From the NCBI GenBank assembly GCA_944989445.1, contig CALYLW010000126.1:310001-374000 (forward strand): a stretch of DNA of 64,000 nucleotides, written 5' to 3'. A program made the position numbers and the translations under genes. Below the pieces are notes generated by a model. It saw nothing but the letters and a program-made list of their open reading frames with translations, was not told the origin of the DNA and did not search any database. Within the stretch, counting starts at the first letter, position 1; each line of letters starts with the position of its first letter. Shown here in pieces: positions 35,745-48,600 of the stretch. Source of the stretch: Ampullaceana balthica. Taxonomy: Eukaryota > Mollusca > Gastropoda > Lymnaeidae.

Positions 35745-36705
35745 TTTAAATACCCTATCAAAATTTATTAATTAAAAAGAGCTTTTTCAATTTTTTCTTA
35801 AATTGTTCTTTGTTTCACATTCTTTCCAAAATTTAGAAAGACTGTTCCACAATTTTGTGCCGCGTATTCAAAAGAGCGCACGCCAATGTGTCCATCCACA
35901 CCGGGAACTTTCATTGGGGATTGCGTTGAAGAACTCAGCCCCTTCAGCGATACATGTTCTGATGTTGATTCCTTCAAACACTCTAACGCTTATCCGTACA
36001 CCGTAGCCATTAGATAGTGACGGAATATTATGGTCTATTCTGTCAACCACAGAAAGACATTTTAGATGACTAAGTTTCGATTAAAGTTATATGACTTTCT
36101 CATCCTCAACACAGTCCGCGCTGGAGCTTTTTGAATTTTCTGGAGCAGTGGTTCCCAACCTTTTTTGGGTAGCGAGCCCATTTTATAAAAGCCATGTAAC
36201 CCGCGACCCCCATGAAATTGAAATAAGTCACTTTTAGTAAAGATTTTAGAAAATAGAGCAAATTTGCATTATAGTGAATATTTTTAGTCAACACCTGGCG
36301 ACCCCTAGAAAACCCATAGTGACCCCATTCGGGGTCACGAACCACAGGTTGGGAACCGCTGTTCTAGAATCTTAGCCGTTGGTTTTGAGGCTAAACCCAC
36401 AAACTGTTGTTGCAATAATCCCGTCTCGATTTTATTAAATAAACTGCAACATAATTTGCTGTTGTATTTTTCAATTGAGAACGCAACTGACCCAGGACAC
36501 GAAGGTGGCAAAAACAAGCTTTGACCACAGAATTAATATGGAAAGTTATTGTGAGTATATAGAAGCCTAGACCTCTGACAGTGTTAGACAAAGTGTTGTC
36601 AATAGTGCCAACTCTTATCTTTGGCTACTTTCCGAAGATTGGCGACAATGTCACAAATAATTGCTTCTGTTTTATCATCGTTAAACTTCAATCTCTTTCC
36701 GTCAT
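35745..36705 (-). pseudogene. CR1/L2-like LINE reverse transcriptase relic, split by a MITE
   Basis: Frames on the - strand read KRLKFNDDKTEAIICD, NTVRGLGFYILTITFHINSV, VKACFCHLRVLGQLRSQL and SRRDYCNNSLW. This is the LKLNDDKTE...VRNLGV...HLRRLGQIRSYL...SRLDYCNSLL series of CR1-type RTs. After the MITE the frame continues to GVRSFEYAAQNCGTVFLNFG, matching the usual RSFSYAAPxLWNSLP end. Several frameshifts and stops are present. Confidence 0.72.
36146..36361. mobile_element. 216-bp hAT MITE inserted in the LINE relic
   Basis: The left end is CAGTGGTTCCCAACCTTTTT and the right end is the inverted AGGTTGGGAACCGCTG. The flanking 8-mers TTCTGGAG and TTCTAGAA agree at 6 of 8 positions, an aged target duplication. 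Non-coding. Confidence 0.75.
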
Positions 36706-36707
36706 TA

Positions 36708-36795
36708 AGATGTGACTAACTTCAAGATGTGACTAACTTCAATATGTGACTAATTTAAAGATGTGACTATTTTCAAGATGCGACTAATTTTTGCA
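36708..36795. repeat. Short tandem repeat, AAGATGTGACTAACTTC-type, about 5 units
   Basis: Five decaying copies of a ~17-bp unit (GATGTGACTAACTTCAA and variants). Confidence 0.8.
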
Positions 36796-36884
36796 TGGAC
36801 ACTGCAACAGATTGTATCTATGTTTCTGTTTAACAAAGTAAACGCTGAAGCCGAAAGAACATATATTCGTATGGCATAGCCTGT

Positions 36885-36965
36885 ATGGGCACATACCAGT
36901 AAGGGCATAGACCACTAAGGCCATAGACCACTAATGCCATAGACCAGTAATGACATAGACCTGAA
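36885..36965. repeat. Short tandem repeat, CATAGACCACTAATGC-type, about 4 units
   Basis: Four to five variants of a ~19-bp unit (GGCATAGACCACTAAGGC and similar). Unrelated to the neighbouring 17-bp array. Confidence 0.75.
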
Positions 36966-37267
36966 AGGGAATACAAAAAGCACCCAATCCCAGTTTTGCT
37001 GAACTCCCTTCCCTTGGCTTACAGTAACACAAATGGAATCGCCGCCCCCAACACTTAAACAAAGGATAAAGAGACTAAAAACCACTAAGTACTAATGACA
37101 AACCTAAATGTTAAATCTATGTCGTTTCGACGTAAAATCTCCAGAGAGCGGAGAGTACTGGTACGGGATAACAATGGGAGGGAAACGAGAAAATTAGCGC
37201 AAAGAGAGAAATTGATGATGTGCCTCAACAATCATGGGATGAGATTCAACATGATCGATAACTTGAA

Positions 37268-37834
37268 CAGTGGTTCTCATATTTGTGTAACTCATCGCGG
37301 CTGTAAGTATTCATGTATTTAAGTGGCCTACAGTCTATTTTGGAAATCTTTCATCCCCGCCCCCACCCCCATCTCTCACAAAAGAAAAAATATATAAAAA
37401 TTTTTTTAAATTGAGGCGCAAACCTATTATTATAATACTAAAAAAACCATGCCACAAAATACCAAACATTAGTTGCAGTAAGGCTGGTACTTACATTTAC
37501 TACATTTGAGTATCTCACATATAAGAATCTGAAATCAATTATAATATCTTGGAATTCATTAAGTGTGTCTGTGAAATACATCATAACAAAAATGGGATTT
37601 TTATAAACATGTAATTACAATTGTGTAAACTAACAGTTTCATTTTTTTAGCTTGCTCCGTTTATAAAATAACATTTATTTGAAAAATATGCTGTTACCTT
37701 TTCGAATTATTTTAAACAGATTTTTAAAATTACTTTCCGTCAGTATAACTTAAAATTACCCTGTTGGTAAAAGATTATTCCAAAGACATCTACATGTTTT
37801 AGATTTAGATGATCCACAAGTTTGAAAACCGCTG
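37268..37834. mobile_element. Probable hAT-type non-coding element, 567 bp
   Basis: The left end CAGTGGTTCTCATATTTG and right end AAGTTTGAAAACCGCTG are inverted hAT-like termini. No matching 8-bp flanks were found, so the boundaries or the integrity are doubtful. Confidence 0.45.
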
Positions 37835-38646
37835 TTAAATAAACCATTATATTGGGGTCAATAGATTAAAACCCCTTCATGAAATGAAAGGAATGATCAG
37901 TGCAAAAACCAATGACGCGTCAAAAACCAAAAATACGTGTACTCAAAAACGTGCTTTGTCTCAAATGTTAATGGTAAAGTGATCTAGTGTTAGAATAATG
38001 GGATGATGCTCAGGGGGAGGAACTCACAGTATGTCTAACAGTAGATTAAAATAGCCGGAAGCATGACTTCTCTTTGAAAAATTAAACCGCGGCGTCGGGT
38101 CGTGTTTACATTGCTCACTGCAAAGCCTGTAATTTACTGAATTTGTTACGCAGGCAGGGTTTATAGGTTAGCTGTCATGAATAATAGATTTCTGCATAAC
38201 ACCATGAGACATTAATAATATTAGGGTCCGCTGGTGCAACAGCAGTGCTGGTGTGCACTCTGTGGTTTGCAGTGAATAAGAGAAACTTTCCAGAAAAGTG
38301 CGTATGTTATTTCAGATTCGGATTACTATATGAACCAAAAAGGATACATGGGAGTCAATAAATATGTGCTTTTTTACTTTAGCAAACGAAGAGTATAATT
38401 TGTTTAGTTTATATCGTTAAATGTTTTAGATGTTTGTGTAATCGACTTTCATTTACTGTTGAAAAATAGAGGGACTTTTAACTTTTCATATGCTAAGTTT
38501 TAACAGAGAGTCCATTACTTCCTTATTTTCATATTTTCCAACACGTTTCGCTTTGAGACTAAAAAGAGACTACTTATTATTCTTTTCTATGGATTGTTTC
38601 CAATAAAAATACATTAGTGAGATATTAAACTTCATAATATAAAACA
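37835..38646. other. Upstream region of the receptor gene; no feature resolved
   Basis: AT-rich sequence before the receptor start codon. It should hold the 5' UTR and promoter, but I see no unambiguous TATA box or initiator among the many AT runs. Confidence 0.4.
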
Positions 38647-39696
38647 ATGGCTTTGCATAAGCTCTTTTATACAACTATACTGTTTGTTTTTTCGAGAGAT
38701 ATTGTTGGCCAATATTTGCTAAAGTCAAAGGATAATGTTCGAAGTAATAAAACTGAATCATATTTGACAAGCTCAGAGCAGTTTGATACTGCAAAAACGG
38801 ATAATTTGATGCAAAATGAGGAACATTTGCGACAACTAAACTACACAATTTCTGGTGAGAATGAATCGGTCGCTACTCTGTCTGTGTTACAGGACTCTGC
38901 GGTTACTCTGTCTGTGTTACAGGACTCTGCGGTAAACCAAGATGAGAGGACAAGGAAAGCCAACGATGAGCTTGAAATATTAGGTCTAAGAAATGATGTG
39001 TTCAGTAATAAAACAGAATTTTCAGGCGTTTATCTTCCTGTGACTACAAATGACACTGAGGATGACATTGAGAATTACACTTTGATATACGTGATTGATT
39101 TTTACCCTTTCTCCAAAACGCATTTGACCGTTTATTCGTGGGAGAAAACTCATGTTTCTGCTAGAAACTACCAACAAAGTTATTGCCCTTTCAGATGTAA
39201 GGAAGGTGAAAAAGTTTACATCAACAACATTGATTCTCAGTGCCCTGTCATATCGTGCACCGACTGTCACTGTGCCCGACCCGACTGTTTGGTTTATGGC
39301 ATCTGTTGCCCAGATATTTCCGAGCCCTACTTCCCGCCCCCTAAACTCATCAGTGGCGTCTTCACACTGGAAGAATACTTTCAGGTCAACTGGACCCTCG
39401 TGGACCAACCAACAGACGTACCGGGATACGACGCCAGCAACGTCACGAAGTACGTCAATGCTGCCGTCAACACGAGTCTTGTCCTGGGATGTGACGACAC
39501 GTCTACGTCATACAGCTACTTTTACATCCGTTCTTGTTCTGTGGATTTCTCCGGTGACGCTGAGACTGTCCGACTGTGTGAACAAGACATCGGACTGGAT
39601 GAGATGACCATTGATGTTTACACTCATGTTGGTGACGGCCTGACTAATGTCATCTATCGAAATAAATTCTGTGCTCTGTGCAACAATCTAAACCAG
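38647..39696 (+). CDS. Receptor exon 1: signal peptide and Cys-rich N-terminus
   Basis: 350 codons. Residues 1-22 form a hydrophobic signal peptide (MALHKLFYTTILFVFS...). Residues 23-175 are polar with several NxS/T sites and a 10-residue tandem duplication. Residues ~180-221 are Cys-rich (CPFRC...CTDCHCARPDCLVYGICC); the spacing recalls a somatomedin-B domain but is not a clean match. The exon ends with a module closing in YRNKFCALCNN. It ends in phase 0 at CAG|GTTTGA. Confidence 0.85.
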
Positions 39697-42600
39697 GTTT
39701 GAGTTAGTTAGTATTTAGAGTAAAAATATTTAATTTTTCCTTTTGCTACAGATACGTTAAATAACAAATACACAACAGTGGCTTAGCTAGGGGATGGGGG
39801 TCCAAATTCGAAAGTCCCCCAGGGCCCCCACTTGAGAAGGCCCCAAAGGAGTGTATATTATCTCATGTCATGATGTTGAATGTCAAAATGCAGGGCCCAT
39901 CCAAAGAGGCCAAGCCCCCCTCCCCCGACACCCAAATCCCTATCTACGCCACTGATACACAAATAATTTGTAATAGCTTACTAGTTGTCAAAGTTTATGT
40001 CGTAGTTTACGATAAAAATTTGCCAAAAAACATTTTAAAAAAATGAAATGGGCAATACATCTATTTCATACTAAAGTGTATTATTATATATACACATGGA
40101 TAAGAAGCAAGTATTTAAGGTATGTCAGTGGTATCTTAGCGTTTTGCAAAGAGGGCCATATTCCATTAACTTAAAATTTGCGTGGGGCAGTTTCAGATAA
40201 TTTACAAAAATAAAAAAAGTAATAGCCTTTAAATTGTAGGATTGCTTGTTTGTAATTATTAAGAGTAATGGTTCCTGGGGAAAATACTATCGCAATTTTC
40301 AAGACTTTTTATTCTATAACTTTGCTACCATTCATCCAATTTTAGTAATTTTTAATGATGAATTAAGAGTAATTAAGACATTTCATATTGACTGATATTA
40401 TGTACCGGTACCTATTATCAATAATAAATTTAAAAAATCGCTAAATGTAAATAGTACGGAAATGTGTAAAAAGCAGCGTGATGAATGAAATATCTTAAAA
40501 TCTTTAGCACACTGACGCCACATTCATTTCCTTTGCTAAGTTGGCAAAAATAAACAATACTACATTACCGATTTTACCATCAGACGTCACTAAATTTTGG
40601 TCACATAACAGCGCATAACTTTATCGTTTAAAAAAATCTTTATCGCTCTGTCTCTCTCTCTCTATATATATATATACATACAGAGACGTCACTAGGGTTG
40701 GTGTCACCCGGGGCGGTAGCTCATGGTGTCACCCCTTCACGCGTGATGGGGCCGTCCATAAATGACGTCATACGAGGTTGCCAATTTTTAACCACACCCT
40801 CCCCCAGCGTCATACTTTGTCACAAAAACTTAGACCGCATCCCTTTTTTACGATATGACGTCACAAAGCTTTGACACCCCTCCCCCAAGCCGTATTTTCT
40901 CAATAAAAATTAGCATGTTGCAAATTATTTTTTGTCATTTAAATAATAATATGTATTTAGGGTAAGTCTGCACTGTAAAATCGTAACACGCGTGAAGTCA
41001 TTGAAAACGTAATTAAATAAATGGTAAACAATCAAATATTTAAGTGGAACTTTTATTTAAAGTTTCGCGTTTTTGATGTGACGTCACATTTCTTAAACAC
41101 CCCCCTCCTCAAACCACATCGTCATAGATGCGTGGACCCCCCCTATGGCGGATTAAAAGGGGGGTGCTGAACGGGCTAAAGCCCCCAATAATTTAAGGGC
41201 CCCCAAACTTTTTATGAATTATAGTGTATAATAAAGATGCAGGCCATTATGTTTGTACGAATCCCTGAAAATGCTTTGGACAGTCATACGGCAATGCTGC
41301 AAATGAGTAGGAAGTATAACGGAAACCAGGCTATTCTTCGTGAGAAGTGCATTGTAGCTCATTATGTGCCGTGCACAGCTCATTCCTTTAATTTGGTTGG
41401 GAAAAGAGCAGCAGGTTGTCCTACTGCGGTTAGATTTTTTTGTATTCTGCAAAATCTTTATACCCGACTTGTTGCATGTACTCATCGTTGACAGGTACTT
41501 CAAAAACATATGAAATTGATACATGCTAACAAAGACTTGTCTGACACAAGATGGTCAGCCTGACATTATGCTGTAAGGTCTGTTAATAGCTCATACCATG
41601 AGAATATCGCAGCACGGGAAGAATTAGCAACGAATGAAAATCAGCCACGCGACTGCCGACTTGAAGAAGAAGGATTTCTAAAGGAAATTGAACAACAGGA
41701 AATCGCTATTTTACTTGAAATTTGGGAAACAATTTTAGAAAGGAAGTCTCTCATTGAGTTTGTTTAAAATTAGCATTCTTAATTTTATTCCTATGAAGAC
41801 AAAGGAAAGGAAAAGTCCGTGGTAAAAACAGTGTAAATAATCTTCAATACTATCAAATAAAAAAGAAAGCTTCAGTTTGATAAAGGGACATCAACAAAAC
41901 AGTATTCTCCTGGAGAAAAAATTCAAGATTGAGGTATTTCTGGTAATCATTGACAAACTTTCTTAAGCCCTAAAACATTGGTTAGGTGCATATAAATACA
42001 TCCATGAGAAATTTGGCTTTCTTACAAACCTTACTGAGCTGAGCACTTTCGCCACCCAATGGGCAGCAGCCAAGTTAATGGAAGAACATTCAAGTGATTT
42101 CGAAGAAGGGGTTGGGTAAATCCGAAGCAACTGTTTCGTCCCCCTCAATTTACTAGCAACGCCATCGAGCGGTGCCGGTTTAGGGCCAGGAGCGCCAGTA
42201 CGGTTTAGCAAAAATTGCCGCGAAGAACGCATTGGACGCCAGCTCTGAGGAAACCTTCCAGTGGGGGTTACACCCTAGGCAGGTAATTTGATGATCCCCC
42301 GGTCTGCGGCGGTCCTAACCATGGAGACCCGTGTGCTTTGCGGGATGGCGCCAAAGTGGTAGCGGGTCGTAGTAAGAAATTCCACCACCTCCTTGTGAGG
42401 GCAACATAGTGGGAGGCATCTTCGACTGTATGTCCTGGATGCCCAGGTGGCCGCTTCAGAAGCGACCACTTTTGGGGGGGGGGTCCTCAGCTGTTACGTC
42501 CCTTTGGTGGCCAGATGGCTAAGGGGGTCTTCCGGGAAGACCCATAAAGAGTACTAGGCTCGGGGCTTCTGATTTTCTTCCACATGTAGGTTCATGAGTG

Positions 42601-45600
42601 ATTTCGAAGACTGCTTACCTTCAGAATTAGGCCAATTATCAGAACTCTTAAAAAAAGTTATTGTCCAGCCCCAGTCTCAGGGTAAGGAAAAGGAATTAGC
42701 ACAAAGCGAAACTAAAAAACTTGCACAGAGCTAAAAATTTTGCTGCTTTTGAATAAGCTATATTTCACACAATCCTTTACAAATGTACACATAGCACTTC
42801 GCATCTATCCTTCAATGATGAAATCAAACTGCAGCTGAGAGCGATCCTTTTCAAAGTTGAAAAGAATATATAATGAGTTAGAATTTGCATGGGACGAAAA
42901 AGGCTGAATATGCTCTCTCTAATGAGCATTGAAAAGGAACTTGTAAGCTTACTCAGCTAAACTCAGCTTTATTGACTTGGTTGAAAAATTCGCCATTTGA
43001 AAAATTCGCAAACGAAAGTTGTAGGTTGAAATAATAAACATGCATATTTTTCAATAACTTTTTGTTATTTCAAATAGAGAAAAGAATTCGTTACCTCATG
43101 AATTTTTTTTTAAAGTACGAAATAACTCGTAATACTATTCTTTACGGAGGCGCGTTCGTAGGCACTAAACAGCGTAAGTCGGGATGGGACCGTCGTAACC
43201 GGAGGACTACCTGTATATAAACATGCATATCTATGCTTTAACGCCTTTAATAAATATATATATATAAAATATTAACTCAAAGCCATTGAAATCATAATTT
43301 TCCTCCAGAAAAACATCAACAAAGAAAACCCATCTTTTGATTTTTTCTTGGGGGGGGGGTGATAAAAAGTCGTATTCCCCCCTAGAGCTGTCAATATTGG
43401 TGAAAAATGCTGCCCGGGTACCCGTACAAATTTCGAACGGGTACCCGGGTTGCCCGATCGAAACATCGCATAATTTTCCCCATCCTGATCGCTATACAAT
43501 GCTACCTAACCACATACCATGCACCTCATTTCACACAGTAGCTACACGGCCGACGTCTTAGGGGTCGTACTTAAATGGCGTCAAGCGATTTTGGCCGATT
43601 TGTATCCCCCCTCTTCACAAAAACTTAAAGCCCCCTCCAATATGACGTCACAAAGCTTTGCGGACCCCCCCCCATAAAAACCGTACTTTCTTTTTGAAAA
43701 TGAGCATTGAACTTTATTGTCATTTAATTTTGTATTTAATGTGAAGTTGAACTCTAAAAATCGCTACACGCTTAAATCCATGTAAAACGTTATTAAATAA
43801 ATTTTAAGCAATCCAATATTTCAGTGGAACTTTTATTTAAAGTTGCGCGTTTTGATGTGACGTCACAATCATTCTTAAACACATCCTCCCGCTCGTCACA
43901 AATGTGTGACCCCCTCCTCCCCTAGGTGCGTAACGTCAATTATGGACGGTCCCTTATCCATCTTACACTGTTAGTAACTAATTAATTGACTTTAAAAACT
44001 TACACATTTTGGTGTTTTATTAAATTCAGTTTTTGGGCAAGGCACACGCTGTAATGAACACACGAAACACAATTGAATGGAGGGTGGAGGAGGGGGTAGA
44101 TAAACAGCATCGCCAATCGTAAACCCAATGTTGGCGTATTTCAAAGATCAAAGGTAGTGTCAAAGCAAGGGTGTTTTTATTAACAAAATCAAACACGGCC
44201 TCTTTCATCTCTATGCCCAATGGCACGTCTTACCCATCTTACACTGTTAGTAACTATTTAAATTATTAACCCTAAAAACCGACAACCTTGTACGCATTAT
44301 TAGCATCAGTTTTTCTAGGTCAACACGTGTTAACGAACACAAGAAACACAAGCGAATGGAAAGGGTACGGTTATAGTATAGGAGTGGATGGTGGAGATGG
44401 GGTAGATAATTGGTATCAATCGGTAGCCCAATGTCGGCATATTTCAAAGCAATGTTAGTGTCAAAGCAGAGGTTTTTTTTATTAATAACAATAAACACGG
44501 GCTATTTCATCTCTATACAGTCCATCCTTATTTTCGACAGATGAGTTTTGTTTTCTTTATAGATTCATACAAAGAACCAAAATCTTCTTGTGTTTGCGAT
44601 TTCTCTTTCATTTTCAGAGAAAAAAGATGTATCAAAATACATTGTGGTTTGTCGAGACCGTATTTTTTTCCCGTTGACAGATAGTTCTCCTTAGATGTAT
44701 TTCACAGCATGTATTTGAAACAAAAAATTTCATTTGATAAATTGTTTCGCGAGCCGTAAATTAAACGCAAAAAATCCGCATGCGAGCCGAAGTTTGGTTC
44801 ATATAGACATTGAAGCCACATTTTCACGGATACCCGGGCGGAATTTTACTACCCGGGTAATCTCACGGCAACGGGTACCCGGGTCCCGGGTACCCGTTGA
44901 CAGGCCTATTCCCCCCACCCCACTGTGGTGGAGGGAGTCGTGAGGTGGTATTCGTTCATGCTGTCGGTGTGTCCAAGCCGAAATGGCTTTATATCTTTTA
45001 AAACAGAAGACACTGCCTCTTTCATTCCAGCCTTTTTTAAAGATCTCTCTGCTGCGACTATTTCTTTTCTTTTTAAATCCCTTATATTAACTTCACCGCC
45101 GTCTCTGTCTCTCTCTCTCTCTCTCTCTCTGTCTGTCTCTCATCATCTCATGGGCTCGGCGGGCGGAAAAACAAAAGTCGAAAATGACCCACTTCCAATG
45201 ATCCGATCGAACTGAAATTTGGCACACGGACCCGTCTTACCTAACAATGCATCGTATCAAAATTTCAGATCGATCGAACGTACCGTAATTAAATTAATGC
45301 ATTTTTAGTTTATCCTTATATGAGGTATGTAATTTTAATTCACGATTTGTTATTGTTTTTTTGCCACGTGAAAGTTTGAGCATTGAGGCGACCCAACGAA
45401 ACGACGGTGCGCTTTTGTTTACATTTTACGTGTCACTCTGAGCTCGGTCAAGCGAATCGGTGACCAGACTTTTCCCCTCTCCCCCCACCCACCCCTCCCC
45501 CCCCCCACTAGGGTTATGATGCAAAGTTGAGTTAAGACAGATTCAGTCTGTAAATGTTTGAATATAATCAATACTTTTAGTTATGTCTCATCTATAAGGG

Positions 45601-48600
45601 ATTTATAGTCAAAAACTTTGTTTTTACGGGGTTGTTTAATTAAATCCCTTATATTAACTTCGCGGCCGTCTCTGTCTTGGGCTCGGCGGGCGGGCGGGCG
45701 GAAAAACAGAAGTCAAAAATGAACCACTTCCCATGATCCGATCGAACTGAAATTTGGCACACGGACCCGTCTGACCTAACAATGCATCGTATCAAAATTT
45801 CAGATCGATCGAACGTACCGTAATTAAATTAATGCATTTTTAGTTTATCCTTATATGAGGTATGTAATTCAAAATTCACTGTTTGTTATTGTTTTTTTTC
45901 TGCCAGTTTCACGTGAGTTTGAGTTGACGCCGACCGTCGTGTTGACGCCGACTGTCGTGCCGACACCCCCTCTAATCCCAACCCCATTTATTAAAGACAA
46001 GGGACATCACTCGGTGTCAGTCTGTAAATGTTTGAAAATAATCAATACTGTTAGTTATGTCTCATATATAAGGGATTTATAGTCAAAAACTTTGTTTTTA
46101 CGGGTTTGTTTTTTTCCTAATTTGTTTTAATGTTGTTCGTGTGTTGGGACTGTTTTATTATTGCAATTTAACTGATATTTTTTTTAATAAGAATTTTCGC
46201 GTTTAACGTATTTCATTGTATTTCTTAATTTCTTTCTAGATTAAAAAAATTGTCATCTTTTGTTTTCTAACATAAAATCGTACACAGTAAAATGTTAGGC
46301 TCGGGTGTCACCCCCTGATGGGTGTCACCCGGGGCGGCCCGCCCCCCCTAGTGACGCCACTGTATACATATATCTATATATCTATATATATATAAATTGG
46401 TGAAAAATAAACCTTTATCGATGGGGTCGCGGGCCAGTGAAAATTTTAACGCAGGCTGTATTTGGATACACATTATCTAAGTCATTTACTACAGGAAAAC
46501 ATTTATAGTAAATATGAGAAACAATAATAGTGATTTTTAAAACCTATTTTCATTTTTTCCTTTCTTTTCCTAAACATACAACTAATTGAAGATTAAATTA
46601 CAAGTAAAATAAGGTATTTTTTTTAAAGTTTAATTTTTTCAAATATTGTTTACAAAAAAAAACAACATTGACTAATTCACTGGAACGTCTCCTTAATTTA
46701 TTATTACATCTTCATTTCAAACCCACTCTCCCTTCCCCAATCCCCGTAAGCCGAGAAAGAGTGAAAAATATTTTTTCTAAACACGACTGCCCAATGCCGT
46801 AAAATATTCATTAGTATGAGTTTTATAGTTATATATTTTATTAAGTGAATAAATAAAACAATTTGAAAACGGCATCAAACAAAATATTATTCACATTTAA
46901 ATAAAAAATGAATAAGTTTACAAAACTGTTCCCGCCGTGCGCTACCAGATTGTTTGGGCCCCTGAAAACTGGGTACGTTGGGCCCATCTGGGCTCCAAAT
47001 CGTGCCTATGCCTTTTCCCAGGTTCCTACATGCCCAAATCCTTGAAATATGTTTACAAAATGACCAAATTGTAGCTTATCCGACAGCGACAATGCTGGCT
47101 GCATTTATAAAAACCAATGCAAGCGATCTCTGGAGCAAAAATTTCCTACTGAATAACAAAAACGCCACATACGTGCAACAACAAAAGCAGTAGTAGAATT
47201 TCATTTTGTATTATTCATTCATATAAAAAAATTAACGACAAAAGCAATAATTAGAAAACAGTAATAAGTTTGTTTTCTATTCACTCATATGAAGTACATT
47301 TTAAAAAAATTAGACCTTTCAATAAGAAATCATTTGAAGTTTAAAATGTTTTTACATACCAAGGAAATAGCCATGTTTTAACTGGAATTTTCATTTGAAA
47401 TTTGAAATATAGTAACATCCGTGGATAACACAACATGTTATTAATATTTAAGTGTGTGAGGGCTGTTTGTATATTTACTGTGATGAGGAGGACCAACTTC
47501 TTATTTTCATATTAGAAAAATCACATAAAACTTCATTGAAGTTTATCTGCCTGGTAAGTTCGTGTTCAGTTGAAATAATTGACAGCCCATTTAATCTTTC
47601 TTGGCTCATGGTAGAACGCAAATATTTTTTTATAATAGCCAATTTACTGAACGATCGATCTCCTTGAGCCACAGACACAGGAAGACAACAAAAATCCTCA
47701 GGGCAATATACACTTCACTAAATATTCCTTCTAGCCCGAGTAAATAAATTGAATTCAAAAGATCAGTGGATCAGACAACTCAGAGGAGACGCTTCCTTGA
47801 TGTTGAATGTTACACGTATGCATTCTTCAAGAGAAGCAACTCGTCTTTCAAAAGCCAGGTAAGATCACGTGGATATTTAATCACTAAATCAGCACAAGAG
47901 GACGAGATTTCTTCAGAAGACAGACTTCTAAAATTTAGAACTGGATTGAATAGTTTCCAGATCTCAGTCAAAACGTTGAACCAATGGTTCATCTGACCAA
48001 TCACATAATTCAAAATGAAATACAAAACTTATCTAGTGAACTTAGCTTCTGCTGATTCCTCGACACCCGCGACGTCTTGGGAATCATTGGACGTTTCGGA
48101 ATCTGAACGGAAAGGTCTTGTCCTTTTGCCGGGTCGTCTTTAGTTCTGTAGGAATTCCTAATTCTTTTGATACATGCTGTGCTTCTGTGAAAATCGTGTG
48201 GCAATTATCTCTCAACTGCTGCAATTCATTTGAGAGATCCTTTATGTTAAGTGACGCGATTTCAAATGAGATTGCCTTTAATTGGAGTATCAGATTTCCT
48301 TCATTGAAGCACGTCAACATTTTTAGCCAGAATGCCGCCATCAACACTGCGGTGAAGGAAGATAAATATGCTTTCAGAGTACGTGCTTCGCTTCTAATTT
48401 CATTTGTGTATTTAGTCGTGGACATCACTGCCTCTAGAACAGGAATAATGCTAGGCAACCTCTGAGCAATTGGACGCAAGGCATCAACTCTTAAATACCA
48501 GTGAGTGTCACTCAGAGTATGCAGGGAGCATCTTTTTTATTCCAGCAAGAGATTCCATCTTTCTGGACAAGAGCTGAATAATTTTTAAAGGCGATTCATG

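Larger units (their letters stand above)
43383..44908. mobile_element. hAT element C nested in A, 1.5 kb, TSD TTCCCCCC
   Basis: The left end TAGAGCTGTCAATATTGG and right end TTGACAGGCCTA are inverted. TTCCCCCC is repeated at 43375-43382 and 44909-44916. Element B has uninterrupted sequence at this position. It carries GGGTACCCGGGT-type GC-rich ends and no transposase. Interior: MITE 43561-43953 and a ~276-bp tandem duplication. Confidence 0.88.
40681..46362 (+). mobile_element. hAT element A, 5.7 kb, TSD TATACATA
   Basis: The left terminus is CAGAGACGTCACTAGGG and the right terminus is the inverted CCCTAGTGACGCCACTG. TATACATA flanks both sides (40673-40680, 46363-46370). It holds a ZMYM1-like transposase relic on the + strand. 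Later insertions are hAT C (43383-44908, itself carrying a MITE) and a tandem Helentron-like pair (about 45079-46106). Stripped of these it is ~3.1 kb, matching element B (~3.0 kb without its Helitron). It lies in receptor intron 1. Confidence 0.93.

Noticed and set aside
39022..39408. 128-codon - strand frame opposite receptor exon 1
   Set aside because: Antisense shadow; the + strand has the signal peptide, Cys pattern and correct splice junctions.
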